Origin: Paenibacillus athensensis
GTDB taxonomy: Bacteria; Bacillota; Bacilli; Paenibacillales; NBRC-103111
NCBI RefSeq assembly: GCF_004514475.2
Contig: NZ_MYFO02000009.1
Coordinates: 165,066-229,065, forward strand
Reading direction: 5' to 3'
DNA: 64,000 nucleotides
Of this stretch, positions 28,657 to 35,452 are shown in pieces. The position numbers and the translations under genes were made by a program. Under the pieces are notes generated by a model, which was not told the origin of the DNA, made no database searches, and saw only the letters and a list, made by a program, of their open reading frames with translations. How positions within the stretch are numbered: the first letter of the stretch is position 1; the number at the start of each line of letters is the position of its first letter.

Positions 28657-28784
28657 AATTGCCCACAAGCTCATTAAGTAAATTACATTTTGAGAATTCA
28701 AGATTAGATGGCATAGCGAACGCATACTATGCAGAAACAGACTTGCTTAACTCAATATTTATTAAAGTTACGGTGGTGAAATAA
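28641..28784 (+). pseudogene. C-terminal toxin-tip remnant, paralogous to the tip at 30730-31044
   Basis: In the frame ending at TAA 28782-28784 the sequence starts RIISIELPTS and ends in ...IKVTVVK. It aligns with the end of the protein at 30730-31044 (RIISVALP, LDGVGPAHYFESDVL, ITVKVVK), sharing RIIS, LP, LDG, an aromatic pair, E.D.L and the VVK end. There is no start codon in a sensible place, and the frame differs from the truncated peptidase just before it. The immunity-like gene follows 2 bp later, as for the second copy. Confidence 0.75.
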
Positions 28785-28786
28785 AT

Positions 28787-29074
28787 TTGTCCAAACATGT
28801 TAAAGTTAAAATTACATGGGTATCCGAAGAAATGAATGGGAAAAAGATTGTACCCGTTGGAAAGTATTCAACTGCTGCTCGATTTAGAGATTTTCCTGTC
28901 GATGAAACTTGGAGTGTTATAGTAATATCAGAATCTGAAATTGATGCTTCAAGAACAGGGATTTATGACCTTTGTTTTCTTTTCGGAGAAGATGCCCCAG
29001 AGCATCTATTATATTCAGGTCATTCATTCTATTTAATTGAGGGCAGAAAAGTAGCGGAAGGTGTGGTTATTTAG
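28787..29074 (+). CDS. Immunity-like protein (paralog of 31046-31345)
   Basis: 95 residues, soluble, acidic, starting at TTG two bases after the toxin-tip stop, with GGTGGTG upstream. It is similar along its whole length to the protein at 31046-31345: shared features are 'W(V/I)..E..G', 'YSTAA.F', 'W.V....', the central 'CDL.FLF' or 'YDLCFLF', and '(F/Y)LIEGRKVAEG'. Both copies directly follow a copy of the same toxin tip, which argues they neutralise that toxin. I do not recognise the Pfam family. Now that the toxin is broken, it would be an orphan immunity gene. Confidence 0.7.
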   Translation: MSKHVKVKITWVSEEMNGKKIVPVGKYSTAARFRDFPVDETWSVIVISESEIDASRTGIYDLCFLFGEDAPEHLLYSGHSFYLIEGRKVAEGVVI

Positions 29075-29126
29075 TTAGTTACTCCAGAAAAAGTGGGAGT
29101 ACAATAAGCAAAATAAAAGGAATTCG

Positions 29127-29412
29127 ATGCCTCAAAATGGAAGTTGCTATTGTCCAGATAATAATCCACGAGGGGGTCGAATTCCTACAGGACATGAATT
29201 CGACAGAGCCCCTCAAAATCTTTTGAAGGGCTGGGAAAATTCTAGCTCTCAATCCAGCTAAGAAAGTTAGTTGTCCTCAATGTGATAGTAGTTACTTGCA
29301 AGTAAACGATGTGAGAAACGAAAATAATCGTTCTCAGCTTGAACGGATTTTGACATGCCCTTCTTGCTTAGCTACAAATATACTTAGATTAACCAGACCT
29401 ATTGTAGAATAA
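29127..29412 (+). pseudogene. Small zinc-ribbon protein gene, frameshifted
   Basis: An ATG at 29127 opens a frame (MPQNGSCYCPDN...) that stops at 29261. The +1 frame continues from about 29240 with 'ILALNPAKKVSCPQCDSSYL' and ends 'RILTCPSCLATNILRL...' at 29412. Two CxxC pairs about 30 residues apart make a zinc ribbon, and a CYC sits near the start. Joining the parts at the GGGAAAATTC run gives one protein of about 95 residues. The function is unknown. Confidence 0.5.
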
Positions 29413-29424
29413 GTGACCTGAGGT

Positions 29425-29462
29425 TACCGCCTTGCGAACAACGCTTGGCGGTTTCTTTTTGC
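29425..29462 (+). terminator. Terminator, copy 1 of the island type
   Basis: ACCGCC (29426-29431) pairs with GGCGGT (29447-29452), followed by TTCTTTTT. A close relative with the same loop words (CTTGCGA, CGCT) is at 34474-34517. Confidence 0.8.
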
Positions 29463-29552
29463 CGTGGCTACGATAACGGCAAAAAATCGTTCTTGGAGCT
29501 TCATGGCATCCAAGCGCCAGAGAAAGCCGACTGCCTTCGGCAGCCAGCTATG
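29449..29552 (+). repeat. Island spacer element, copy A
   Basis: The element starts GCGGTTTCTTTTTGCCGTGG, continues with a GATAACGGCAAAA word, and ends AGCCGACTGCCTTCGGCAGC. Copy B at 31402-31520 shares both ends with a diverged middle. Confidence 0.65.
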
Positions 29553-29965
29553 GCCTCACCGGCCTTCAGCGGGGTCGGCGGCCTGCCTCCAGTGGCTTCC
29601 CCGCAGGGAGCGCTGTCGACCTTCCAACCTTGAAGGAACAGGCTGCGCCGTGCGCTTTAGTTGGGAAGTCGGCCAGCGCCGTTTATTTGCATCATGCGGC
29701 GGCTGGTGAACATTATATGGAATAATCAAAAACAAGACGCCGTACCGCTTGCCGGAGCCAGTGAAGAAAGAAAAGTAAGCATAATTTGACGCAAAAGTAA
29801 CGATTAGTAAACAAAAGTGAATGTGACGAGCTTTCTTTTATATGTGTGGAGAACACAGCCCAAGCGAAGGCGTGGGAGCATTCTTGGTTTGAAGGGCTGG
29901 AGCTCTCCCGTTGGCTGGCGGGAAGCTCATCTGCTTAAATCGAAAAAAATACAATCAATTAAAAA

Positions 29966-30157
29966 TTGTTCGTAGCAGGTAACTATACAAGTCAGCAATT
30001 ACAAGATGAGATAACAGACTGGTCTCATGTAACCTCTAACGGTAAAAGAGCTATTTCACTGGGTCCTTACAGCCGAAGAATGGATGAGTGGCAAATGTTT
30101 GTCTATGGAGATTACAAACGGGAATGGATTACTAAATTGCCGAAAGGGAAAAAATAA
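29966..30157 (+). CDS. Small orphan fragment, possibly a toxin C-terminus
   Basis: 63 residues from a TTG at 29966, directly after an in-frame TAA and without a good ribosome binding site. The sequence (NYTSQQLQDEITDWSHVTSN..., ending EWITKLPKGKK) is soluble, aromatic and basic at the end. Its position just before the lipoprotein pseudogene and its lack of a proper start make it look like the 3' end of a larger protein. I do not recognise it. Confidence 0.35.
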   Translation: MFVAGNYTSQQLQDEITDWSHVTSNGKRAISLGPYSRRMDEWQMFVYGDYKREWITKLPKGKK

Positions 30158-30184
30158 AACTCTTTGAAGGAGATCAAGTGTAAG

Positions 30185-30727
30185 ATGAAAATACTCATTT
30201 GCCTATTAATAATTTTCTCAACAATCTGATCCACAGGATGCAGTAACGGTATTCGTACAGAGCCCAATACCTTAACTCAACCGATGGAAAGTCCATTACC
30301 TGCCAATGGAGAAAAAAGTAATTCATTTTACGGAACCTGAATCGTGAAAAAATTACTTGCTAGCACACAGACTACAACTCATAGTGAGGAAGACATACAG
30401 TATTTGTTAAATAAAGAGATAACCTATGCTGCTGATTTGGTGACTTTATATTTTGGTGCCGTCTTAAACAATCCATATTATAAAGTGTATTCAGTCGGTG
30501 AAGAAAAATTTTTGAGTGATAATGATAGTGAGATTACCTTTAAGCAATTAGGCATTGAGACAAAGTCGGTTACTGAAATTCTAGTCTATGAAAATGAACA
30601 ATCGAAATCACCGTGGATTGGATACGAGACTGAGAAAAATAAAATGGGTTGGTCCTTTATAATTAAAGACAAAGATACATTAATTATGGGAAGTGGTGGG
30701 GATTACTTCGAACTCGTGAGGAAATAG
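30185..30727 (+). pseudogene. Lipocalin-like lipoprotein gene with two in-frame TGA codons
   Basis: One frame of 181 codons runs from the ATG at 30185 (after GAAGGAGATC) to the TAG at 30725-30727 and is interrupted by TGA at 30227-30229 and 30341-30343. Read through, it gives a lipoprotein signal (MKILICLLIIFSTI-x-STGC, with the lipobox Cys) and then 'FYGT-x-IVKKLLAS', 'GIETKSVTEILVYE', 'GWSFIIKDKDTLIMGSGGDYFEL'. In small lipocalin-like lipoproteins, the residue after G-T in this motif is normally Trp. Both TGAs therefore sit where TGG is plausible, consistent with two G-to-A changes. TGA is an ordinary stop elsewhere in the window, so I call it a pseudogene. Confidence 0.65.
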
Positions 30728-30729
30728 TA

Positions 30730-31044
30730 ATGATAGAAGAGCATTTCGGGATTTTTTATATAAGCTTTGTGAACACCGCCTTGCTTTCATCGTTAGCGAA
30801 AACAAAGGCTTTTGATGGTGGCTATAATATGTCTGGTAAGTGGATTGCAGATAATCTGTCCGATGCCGAAACTTGGCTAACATTGCCGCAAATGAAAGGC
30901 AAAACTAGAATAATATCTGTTGCTTTGCCAAATGTGGTGAATGAGGCGTATTATAGTACAAAATTAGATGGTGTTGGACCTGCACATTATTTCGAAAGTG
31001 ACGTTCTTAGTTCGTCGCATATTACGGTAAAGGTGGTGAAGTAG
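30730..31044 (+). CDS. Orphan polymorphic-toxin C-terminal module
   Basis: 104 residues. From about residue 22 the sequence looks like a toxin tip: 'KAFDGGYNMSGKWIADNLSDAETWL', 'GKTRIISVALP', 'KLDGVGPAHYFESDVL', ending 'ITVKVVK'. The GKW.A....DA..W and LDG.GPA.YF patterns are common in C-terminal toxin modules of RHS/WapA-type proteins. I cannot assign a catalytic class with certainty. There is no trafficking domain, so this is a displaced cassette. The first 20 residues do not fit the module and the start is uncertain. An immunity-like gene follows after 1 bp. Confidence 0.6.
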   Translation: MIEEHFGIFYISFVNTALLSSLAKTKAFDGGYNMSGKWIADNLSDAETWLTLPQMKGKTRIISVALPNVVNEAYYSTKLDGVGPAHYFESDVLSSSHITVKVVK

Positions 31045-31045
31045 C

Positions 31046-31345
31046 TTGTTTGGTAAGTTGACCGCCAGAATAAACTGGATTCCAACTGAACAAGGTGGGA
31101 AAAATAGATTCCCGATTAGAGATTACTCAACCGTCGCTCATTTTTTAGAGGATGACCCAGAACAAGGCTGGAGCGTTGTATTGAAAATAGACGCGAATCC
31201 TGAATCATACATGAGTATTTGTGACCTTTCATTTTTATTTCCAGAAAGAATACCGAAAAATCTTATACACGTCGGAAGTAAATTCATGCTTTTTGAATCA
31301 AAGAAGGTTGCAGATGGGGAGATTATAGACATTTTTTCAAATTAA
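31046..31345 (+). CDS. Immunity-like protein (paralog of 28787-29074)
   Basis: 99 residues from a TTG start one base after the toxin-tip stop. It contains 'INWIPTEQGGKNRFPIRDYS', 'GWSVVLKI', 'SICDLSFLF' and 'FMLFESKKVADGEI', which align with the paralog upstream. The repeated order of toxin tip then TTG-started partner is the main evidence for an immunity role. A terminator follows directly. Confidence 0.7.
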   Translation: MFGKLTARINWIPTEQGGKNRFPIRDYSTVAHFLEDDPEQGWSVVLKIDANPESYMSICDLSFLFPERIPKNLIHVGSKFMLFESKKVADGEIIDIFSN

Positions 31346-31351
31346 AGAGGC

Positions 31352-31386
31352 ACCACAATGCGACTAATCCTTGCGTTGTGGTTTTT
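31352..31386 (+). terminator. Terminator after the second tip-immunity pair
   Basis: ACCACAATGCG pairs with (T)GCGTTGTGGT and is followed by TTTTTC. Confidence 0.8.
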
Positions 31387-31401
31387 CATTTATCCCTTTA
31401 T

Positions 31402-31520
31402 GCGGTTTCTTTTTTTGCCGTAGCTATGATAATGGCAAAACAATTGCTCGCGGCGCTTCACGACTCTAAGCCCCGCGATCTCGAAGGATCAAAGCCGATT
31501 GGCCTTCGGCAGCCAGCCAA
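31402..31520 (+). repeat. Island spacer element, copy B
   Basis: It shares GCGGTTTCTTTTTTTGCCGT, GCTATGATAATGGCAAAA and, near the end, AAGCCGATTGGCCTTCGGCA with copy A at 29449-29552. The middle parts have diverged. Confidence 0.65.
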
Positions 31521-31571
31521 GTCCCCACCGCACCTTCGACGGGATCAGCCATTATCATGTCGAGAGTGGCG

Positions 31572-31643
31572 ATGATTGATTTTTGGAAAATGTTAAATGG
31601 AGATAAGACTATTAAGGTTTTTAATCCAGTCGATGGGGGTTAA
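31572..31643 (+). other. 24-codon frame directly before an orphan gene
   Basis: The short frame MIDFWKMLNGDKTIKVFNPV...GG ends in TAA two bases before the ATG at 31646. Its position copies that of the toxin tips before their immunity genes, so it may be the last scrap of another toxin, or a leader peptide coupling translation. There is no independent support. Confidence 0.3.
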
Positions 31644-31645
31644 GT

Positions 31646-32014
31646 ATGGATTACGTGGCGGTTCTGGAAAGGGTAAGTCAGGTAATTGAAGAGGAAGTTT
31701 TGATTAATATTAATGGTATCACTTTTACTGGTTTCTCTACTCTGTGCCCGTATCCAGTTGTTGAGGGCAAACAGTACAAAGTTAAATTGGGTTTGACTAT
31801 ATTAGACGATGTTATAATAAAGCAATTAGATCAACCACACGAGAAATTAATCCAAATAGGTGAGGGGTTTTCTTACCTTATTAGGGGTAGAGTAAAGGAC
31901 AATACATTGGAGTCGATCGTATCGTTTGAAGACGATTTCCTGTTAGACTTTGCGTATCTGAATGGAGAGTTTATAGAATTATATGTAGACCGAATCAGTG
32001 TTGAGTTCCTATAA
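31646..32014 (+). CDS. Hypothetical protein, orphan immunity candidate
   Basis: 122 residues, acidic, mostly beta by eye ('ININGITFTGFSTLCPYPVVEG', 'YKVKLGLTILDDVIIKQLD', 'FSYLIRGRVKDNTLES'), with no signal peptide. ATGGGGGTTAAGT precedes the ATG. It lies within an array of small unrelated plus-strand genes after a toxin-immunity pair, the usual setting for orphan immunity genes. I do not recognise the family. Confidence 0.6.
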   Translation: MDYVAVLERVSQVIEEEVLININGITFTGFSTLCPYPVVEGKQYKVKLGLTILDDVIIKQLDQPHEKLIQIGEGFSYLIRGRVKDNTLESIVSFEDDFLLDFAYLNGEFIELYVDRISVEFL

Positions 32015-32071
32015 TGCGTATTTAAGCGACGGGAAATTCGCTTCAAGATCAGAACTATTAGCAAGGAGCTG

Positions 32072-32431
32072 ATGTCAATGGAACTTGGCAACATCGATCC
32101 AGAATTACTCAAATTGGCGAGACGTTTAAACTTAAAGGATACTCTTCCCCAAACAGCACTGGAAAGAAATTCGCTATTTTATCCGCTAGTCACTTACGTT
32201 AATCACACAATTGCGCTTTCTTTAAGTGGTTCCTATGATGCCGTAGCGCTATTCATCTCAAGAGCAGATAAGGAGTTAAACATTTTAATTGGCAAAAATA
32301 AAGCAGACGAAGTTTACCTGCCATTATGCCAAAAGTACTTGTCTATGCTCTCTAATCATTTAATAAAGCATGCTCTTTTAGGGGAGCAAGGTGTTTCGAT
32401 GTTACCGGATAAGTACCTTGATGAATTATGA
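32072..32431 (+). CDS. Hypothetical protein, orphan immunity candidate
   Basis: 119 residues, soluble and mainly helical ('DPELLKLARRLNLKDTLPQ', 'YDAVALFISRADKELNIL', 'CQKYLSMLSNHLIKHALL'). CAAGGAG precedes the ATG; a second Met two codons on is also possible. Its stop overlaps a 21-codon frame (32428-32493) that in turn overlaps the next gene, so these may be co-translated. No known family was recognised. Confidence 0.6.
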   Translation: MSMELGNIDPELLKLARRLNLKDTLPQTALERNSLFYPLVTYVNHTIALSLSGSYDAVALFISRADKELNILIGKNKADEVYLPLCQKYLSMLSNHLIKHALLGEQGVSMLPDKYLDEL

Positions 32432-32489
32432 TTGTGGAGTTTACTTTGAATCCTTCGATTATCGTGTTCAATAAGGAGACCGATAGTAA

Positions 32490-32837
32490 ATGAAAAAAAT
32501 AATCAGTATAAGTATTACTTTGATTGCTGTAATTGTCATCCTCTGGGGAGGAAAGGGGTACGTAGCAGGTTATCATATTACAGTGTTATTTAAAAAAGGA
32601 GCAACCATTGAGATAGCGGAAGATACAGTAAAAATGTTAAAGGGCAATTCAAAGTGTAGTAACGCCGGAAAGCTGGATGCAAACAATAATAAGGATATAG
32701 TAGTTGTTTGTTATATTGAAAAAAAGGGAGCATATTTCCAAGTCGTATCTCTGATGAATAAGGTCAGAGAAGATAATCTTTGGGTTGATCAAATAGGTTT
32801 TGATAAAGATTTTAGAGATAAAGAAAGAGAGAATTAA
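32490..32837 (+). CDS. Small membrane-anchored or secreted protein of unknown function
   Basis: 115 residues. An N-terminal hydrophobic segment (KKIISISITLIAVIVILWGG, residues 2-21) is a signal anchor or signal peptide. The rest is extracytoplasmic, with two cysteines (SKCSNAG and VVVCYIE) that could form a disulfide. AATAAGGAGACC precedes the ATG. The gene is AT-rich like its neighbours. An immunity role against a periplasmic or membrane-acting toxin is possible but unproven. Confidence 0.6.
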   Translation: MKKIISISITLIAVIVILWGGKGYVAGYHITVLFKKGATIEIAEDTVKMLKGNSKCSNAGKLDANNNKDIVVVCYIEKKGAYFQVVSLMNKVREDNLWVDQIGFDKDFRDKEREN

Positions 32838-32934
32838 ACATGGAGGAGACGCCTTGCGAACCCACAGGGCATTTTTTTCATTATTGTATAAAATAGGTGC
32901 TAATGTCAGTGAAGCGATTTTCCCGGAGGATTCA

Positions 32935-33222
32935 ATGAAAAATAGAATAATACTGATACTTATATCCGTACTTGTTGGAGTCGGTTATCTTCCTCTCATG
33001 CAATCTAATATGTTTAATAGTTACAGAAAATTATTCTCCAAAAATTTCCAATTGCTATTGGAATTGCTTCCACTTTTAGTAATAATATTTATTATCAGCT
33101 TAGTGATGCAAAAAGGAAAAGTAAGGTTATTATTTATATTTGGAGTTGGAATAAGCTGTTCATTAGTTTCCATGCTTGCCTATTTAGCAGTAAAGATGTT
33201 CTTCTCATTAAAAGATTTCTAA
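32935..33222 (+). CDS. Small three-helix membrane protein
   Basis: 95 residues with three hydrophobic segments (about 5-25, 38-58 and 65-88). CCGGAGGATTCA precedes the ATG at 32935; a longer frame from 32800 overlaps the previous gene and lacks a ribosome binding site. A terminator-like GACGCCTTGCGAAC word at 32850 recalls the island terminators. No family was recognised; membrane immunity proteins often look like this. Confidence 0.55.
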   Translation: MKNRIILILISVLVGVGYLPLMQSNMFNSYRKLFSKNFQLLLELLPLLVIIFIISLVMQKGKVRLLFIFGVGISCSLVSMLAYLAVKMFFSLKDF

Positions 33223-33249
33223 TTTTTGAATTTGTAAGGAGCGTACTTC

Positions 33250-33759
33250 ATGAATGACAACGAATTGAGGAATATCCTCCTCTCCATGCATCACTTGTTT
33301 ATTTATGTGCGTGCTCATATGCGTGAACAGCTTAGTTTGCATATTTTAAATAAATGTAGAATAGCGATGCGTTCTCTGGAACAGGGGGAATGCCATTCGT
33401 TGGACTCCTTTTATACCATCATAACATCTGACCTGACAGCTCAGGAAAGCCTGCAAATCAGCTATGCGTTCAACAGTAACGATCTGCATGCACCCGGTGG
33501 GCCAGCCATACAAAAAGGTTTCTTGTCGTTTATGACCGAAGCGCTGGATATCACTTGCACGAAAATAGATGAAAAGGATTATGATTGTGCATACAGGTTA
33601 ATAGATGCTCTTCATGCGTTACCTGAAATGTTGGCAAAAGGAAAGCTTCATGCCTCCTCCTACTGGAACGTTTTTATTAAAGGAAACGATCTGGAGGACC
33701 TATTTCTCGTGACATGGAGACGGCATTTTAAACCTTCAATTAGGAAACGTAATTTTTAA
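33250..33759 (+). CDS. Hypothetical protein of the island
   Basis: 169 residues, soluble, helical. Segments: 'LRNILLSMHHLFIYVRAHMR', 'SLDSFYTIITSDLTAQESLQ', 'MTEALDITCTKIDEKDYDCA', and a basic end 'TWRRHFKPSIRKRNF'. GTAAGGAGCG precedes the ATG. Composition is closer to the host's than that of the genes before it. It precedes the nucleotide-binding-like gene by 42 bp and may be co-transcribed with it. Function unknown. Confidence 0.6.
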   Translation: MNDNELRNILLSMHHLFIYVRAHMREQLSLHILNKCRIAMRSLEQGECHSLDSFYTIITSDLTAQESLQISYAFNSNDLHAPGGPAIQKGFLSFMTEALDITCTKIDEKDYDCAYRLIDALHALPEMLAKGKLHASSYWNVFIKGNDLEDLFLVTWRRHFKPSIRKRNF

Positions 33760-33801
33760 AATTTTCACATACTACAATTCAGATCGCGGGGTCTACCCAG
33801 T

Positions 33802-34458
33802 ATGGTACAGATCTTTCATTCGGTTCAATTAAAAAGAATAACCGTCGTATGCGATCCCCAATTACGTAATTACGGACAAATGCGAGATGGCTGTCAGGAC
33901 TTCAACGCCATTTTTAGTAGTGGGAATGCCTACGGACTCATTGGTGAGTGCGGCATGGGCGGTTGGGCGCTGTCGTATGTACTAAGTGGAAAAGCAGAGA
34001 TCCAAAGTGGGGAGATCTTTTTGGACCAGACTCCAGCAACCTCTTCATGTTTGTCGAAGGTCGGCTGTTATGTGGGGGAGGGTTATTTGAACAAACGCTT
34101 TTTGGGCGAGAAGACGATTCGTCAACAGATCATGCAAGGTCTAAAAGAGAATAGAAGTAGCTTCTCATTACAAGAAATCCTTGATTTGTTCGAACTTTCA
34201 TCATCCAGACTGGACAGGAAGCTGGACCAAATCAGTAATGAAAGATGGAATGCTTCAGCAGCGATTGGTTTTGCACATGGAAAGCGCATCTATAGCTTCC
34301 CTTGGCTAAATACGGCTTGGATCCATCGGTTGAACCAACGTATAGAACATTGTGTAACGGTTCTTAAACAGTATGGAGCCATTGTTCTTATTCCAACATC
34401 CCATGCCGCTTCATTGAGTGAGATCGTAGACAGCAGCATTCCAATCTCTAACAGATAA
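33802..34458 (+). CDS. ABC-ATPase-like protein with a lysine-less P-loop
   Basis: 218 residues. Around residues 46-63 the sequence NAYGLIGECGMGGWALSYVL keeps the hydrophobic strand, glycines and following helix of a Walker A motif, but the GK(S/T) is replaced by GGW. The next segment, 'SGKAEIQSGEIFLD', matches the strand pattern after the P-loop in ABC ATPases ('SG....SGEI...G'). No ABC signature (LSGGQ), Walker B or H-loop is obvious later. Nucleotide hydrolysis is therefore unlikely; it may be a binding or scaffold protein. It is the last gene of the island, before the repeated terminator. Confidence 0.55.
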   Translation: MVQIFHSVQLKRITVVCDPQLRNYGQMRDGCQDFNAIFSSGNAYGLIGECGMGGWALSYVLSGKAEIQSGEIFLDQTPATSSCLSKVGCYVGEGYLNKRFLGEKTIRQQIMQGLKENRSSFSLQEILDLFELSSSRLDRKLDQISNERWNASAAIGFAHGKRIYSFPWLNTAWIHRLNQRIEHCVTVLKQYGAIVLIPTSHAASLSEIVDSSIPISNR

Positions 34459-34473
34459 TGATGAAAATTGTGG

Positions 34474-34517
34474 TTACCGCCCGCCTTGCGATCATCGCTG
34501 GGCGGTTTCTTTTTGCC
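34474..34517 (+). terminator. Terminator, copy 2 of the island type
   Basis: ACCGCCC (34476-34482) pairs with GGGCGGT (34500-34506), followed by TTCTTTTTGCC. It closely matches the terminator at 29425-29462, so the island is bracketed by related hairpins. Confidence 0.8.
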
Positions 34518-34699
34518 AGTACTAGGAGCAGATCTAATCGATTCCGAGCGCTTCGCTTTGTCAGAAATCAACCATCACCTCCGTTTCCTCCGCCTCCACC
34601 CGATTTCCCTCCAACAAATTCACGCAAAACGACCCCGCAGGCCCAATAATGGTGTAAAATAGGAGAAACACAGGAAACTCAACACGAGGAGGCAGGAAC

Positions 34700-35440
34700 G
34701 TGCCGGATGGCAAGTATGTAAAGCTGACAGCCCTGACTCTGGGAGTCGCGGTTTTGAATATTGCGTTGTTTTCTCCCGGCATGATCGGCATCCGCATCGG
34801 TCAGCATCCGCTTTCTTCGGCGGTAGGCGTGACGGTGCTCTGCGGCAGCGTGCTGGCGCTGGCCTATGGCAGTTATACGCTGCTGTTTGCGCCGCGCGCC
34901 GCCGCCGGAGCGGTCAAGCAAATCAGGACGCAGGAGGAGCTTGTTGAAGCCTGGTCCCGCTACAAGCGCGTTCGGGCTTTGTCGGGCTACGTGGACACGG
35001 GGCTTGGTCAGTGGGAGCGCTTCAGGAAGAAAAAAGACGCGTTGCTGGACGCGCTGAAGCAGCGATTCGATCTGGCGGGGCTTAGCTACAGGAAGTTCGC
35101 TGCAGTGATTCTGGAAGCGGAAAAGCTGTTTGAGCTGAATTTCAAAAGCATGCTGGGCCGGCTGCAAACCTTCGACGAAAAGGAGTTCGAGAGCGTGACG
35201 GCCAAGCGCGGGCCGGCGCTGCCGCAAGGGCTGCTACAGGAGCGGGCCAACGTGTATAACGAATATCTTTCGTTCACGGAGAGCTCGCTTGCCGCCAACG
35301 AGGAGCTGCTGCTCAAGCTGGATAAGCTGCTGCTGGAGCTTTCGCGTCTAGACAGTCTGGAGCTGAGCGACATCGAGAATATGCCGGGCATGCGGGAATT
35401 GGATACGTTAATCCGGCAAACTCCACATTACAGGAAATAA
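34700..35440 (+). CDS. XpaC-like membrane protein (5-bromo-4-chloroindolyl phosphate hydrolysis family)
   Basis: 246 residues. Two N-terminal membrane helices (about 10-30 and 38-62) are followed by a long, charged helical domain (about 75-240). This layout matches the XpaC family. In Bacillus subtilis xpaC sits next to the telA-like gene yaaN; here a telA-like gene is two genes downstream, which supports the call. The GTG at 34700 follows CGAGGAGG. It is the first gene of a three-gene operon (12 bp and 21 bp gaps). The biochemical role of the family is not established. Confidence 0.65.
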   Translation: MPDGKYVKLTALTLGVAVLNIALFSPGMIGIRIGQHPLSSAVGVTVLCGSVLALAYGSYTLLFAPRAAAGAVKQIRTQEELVEAWSRYKRVRALSGYVDTGLGQWERFRKKKDALLDALKQRFDLAGLSYRKFAAVILEAEKLFELNFKSMLGRLQTFDEKEFESVTAKRGPALPQGLLQERANVYNEYLSFTESSLAANEELLLKLDKLLLELSRLDSLELSDIENMPGMRELDTLIRQTPHYRK

Positions 35441-35452
35441 GAGGGGGTACAT

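Larger units (their letters stand above)
29413..29965 (+). other. Gene-free spacer with copy A of an island repeat
   Basis: It begins with a terminator, then carries copy A of a degenerate spacer element (about 29449-29552) that recurs at 31402-31520. The remainder is mixed-composition DNA with short inverted repeats, such as GGAGCTCTCCCG...CGGGAAGCTC near 29900-29930. No gene is supported. Confidence 0.5.

Noticed and set aside
30185..30727. Selenocysteine or TGA-as-Trp genetic code
   Set aside because: TGA ends many well-supported genes here (for example thiS and tenI), and no SECIS-like stem was seen after the TGAs. Decay is simpler.
32800..32934. An upstream extension of the three-helix membrane protein
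   Set aside because: It would overlap the preceding gene and has no ribosome binding site, whereas GGAGG precedes the ATG at 32935.
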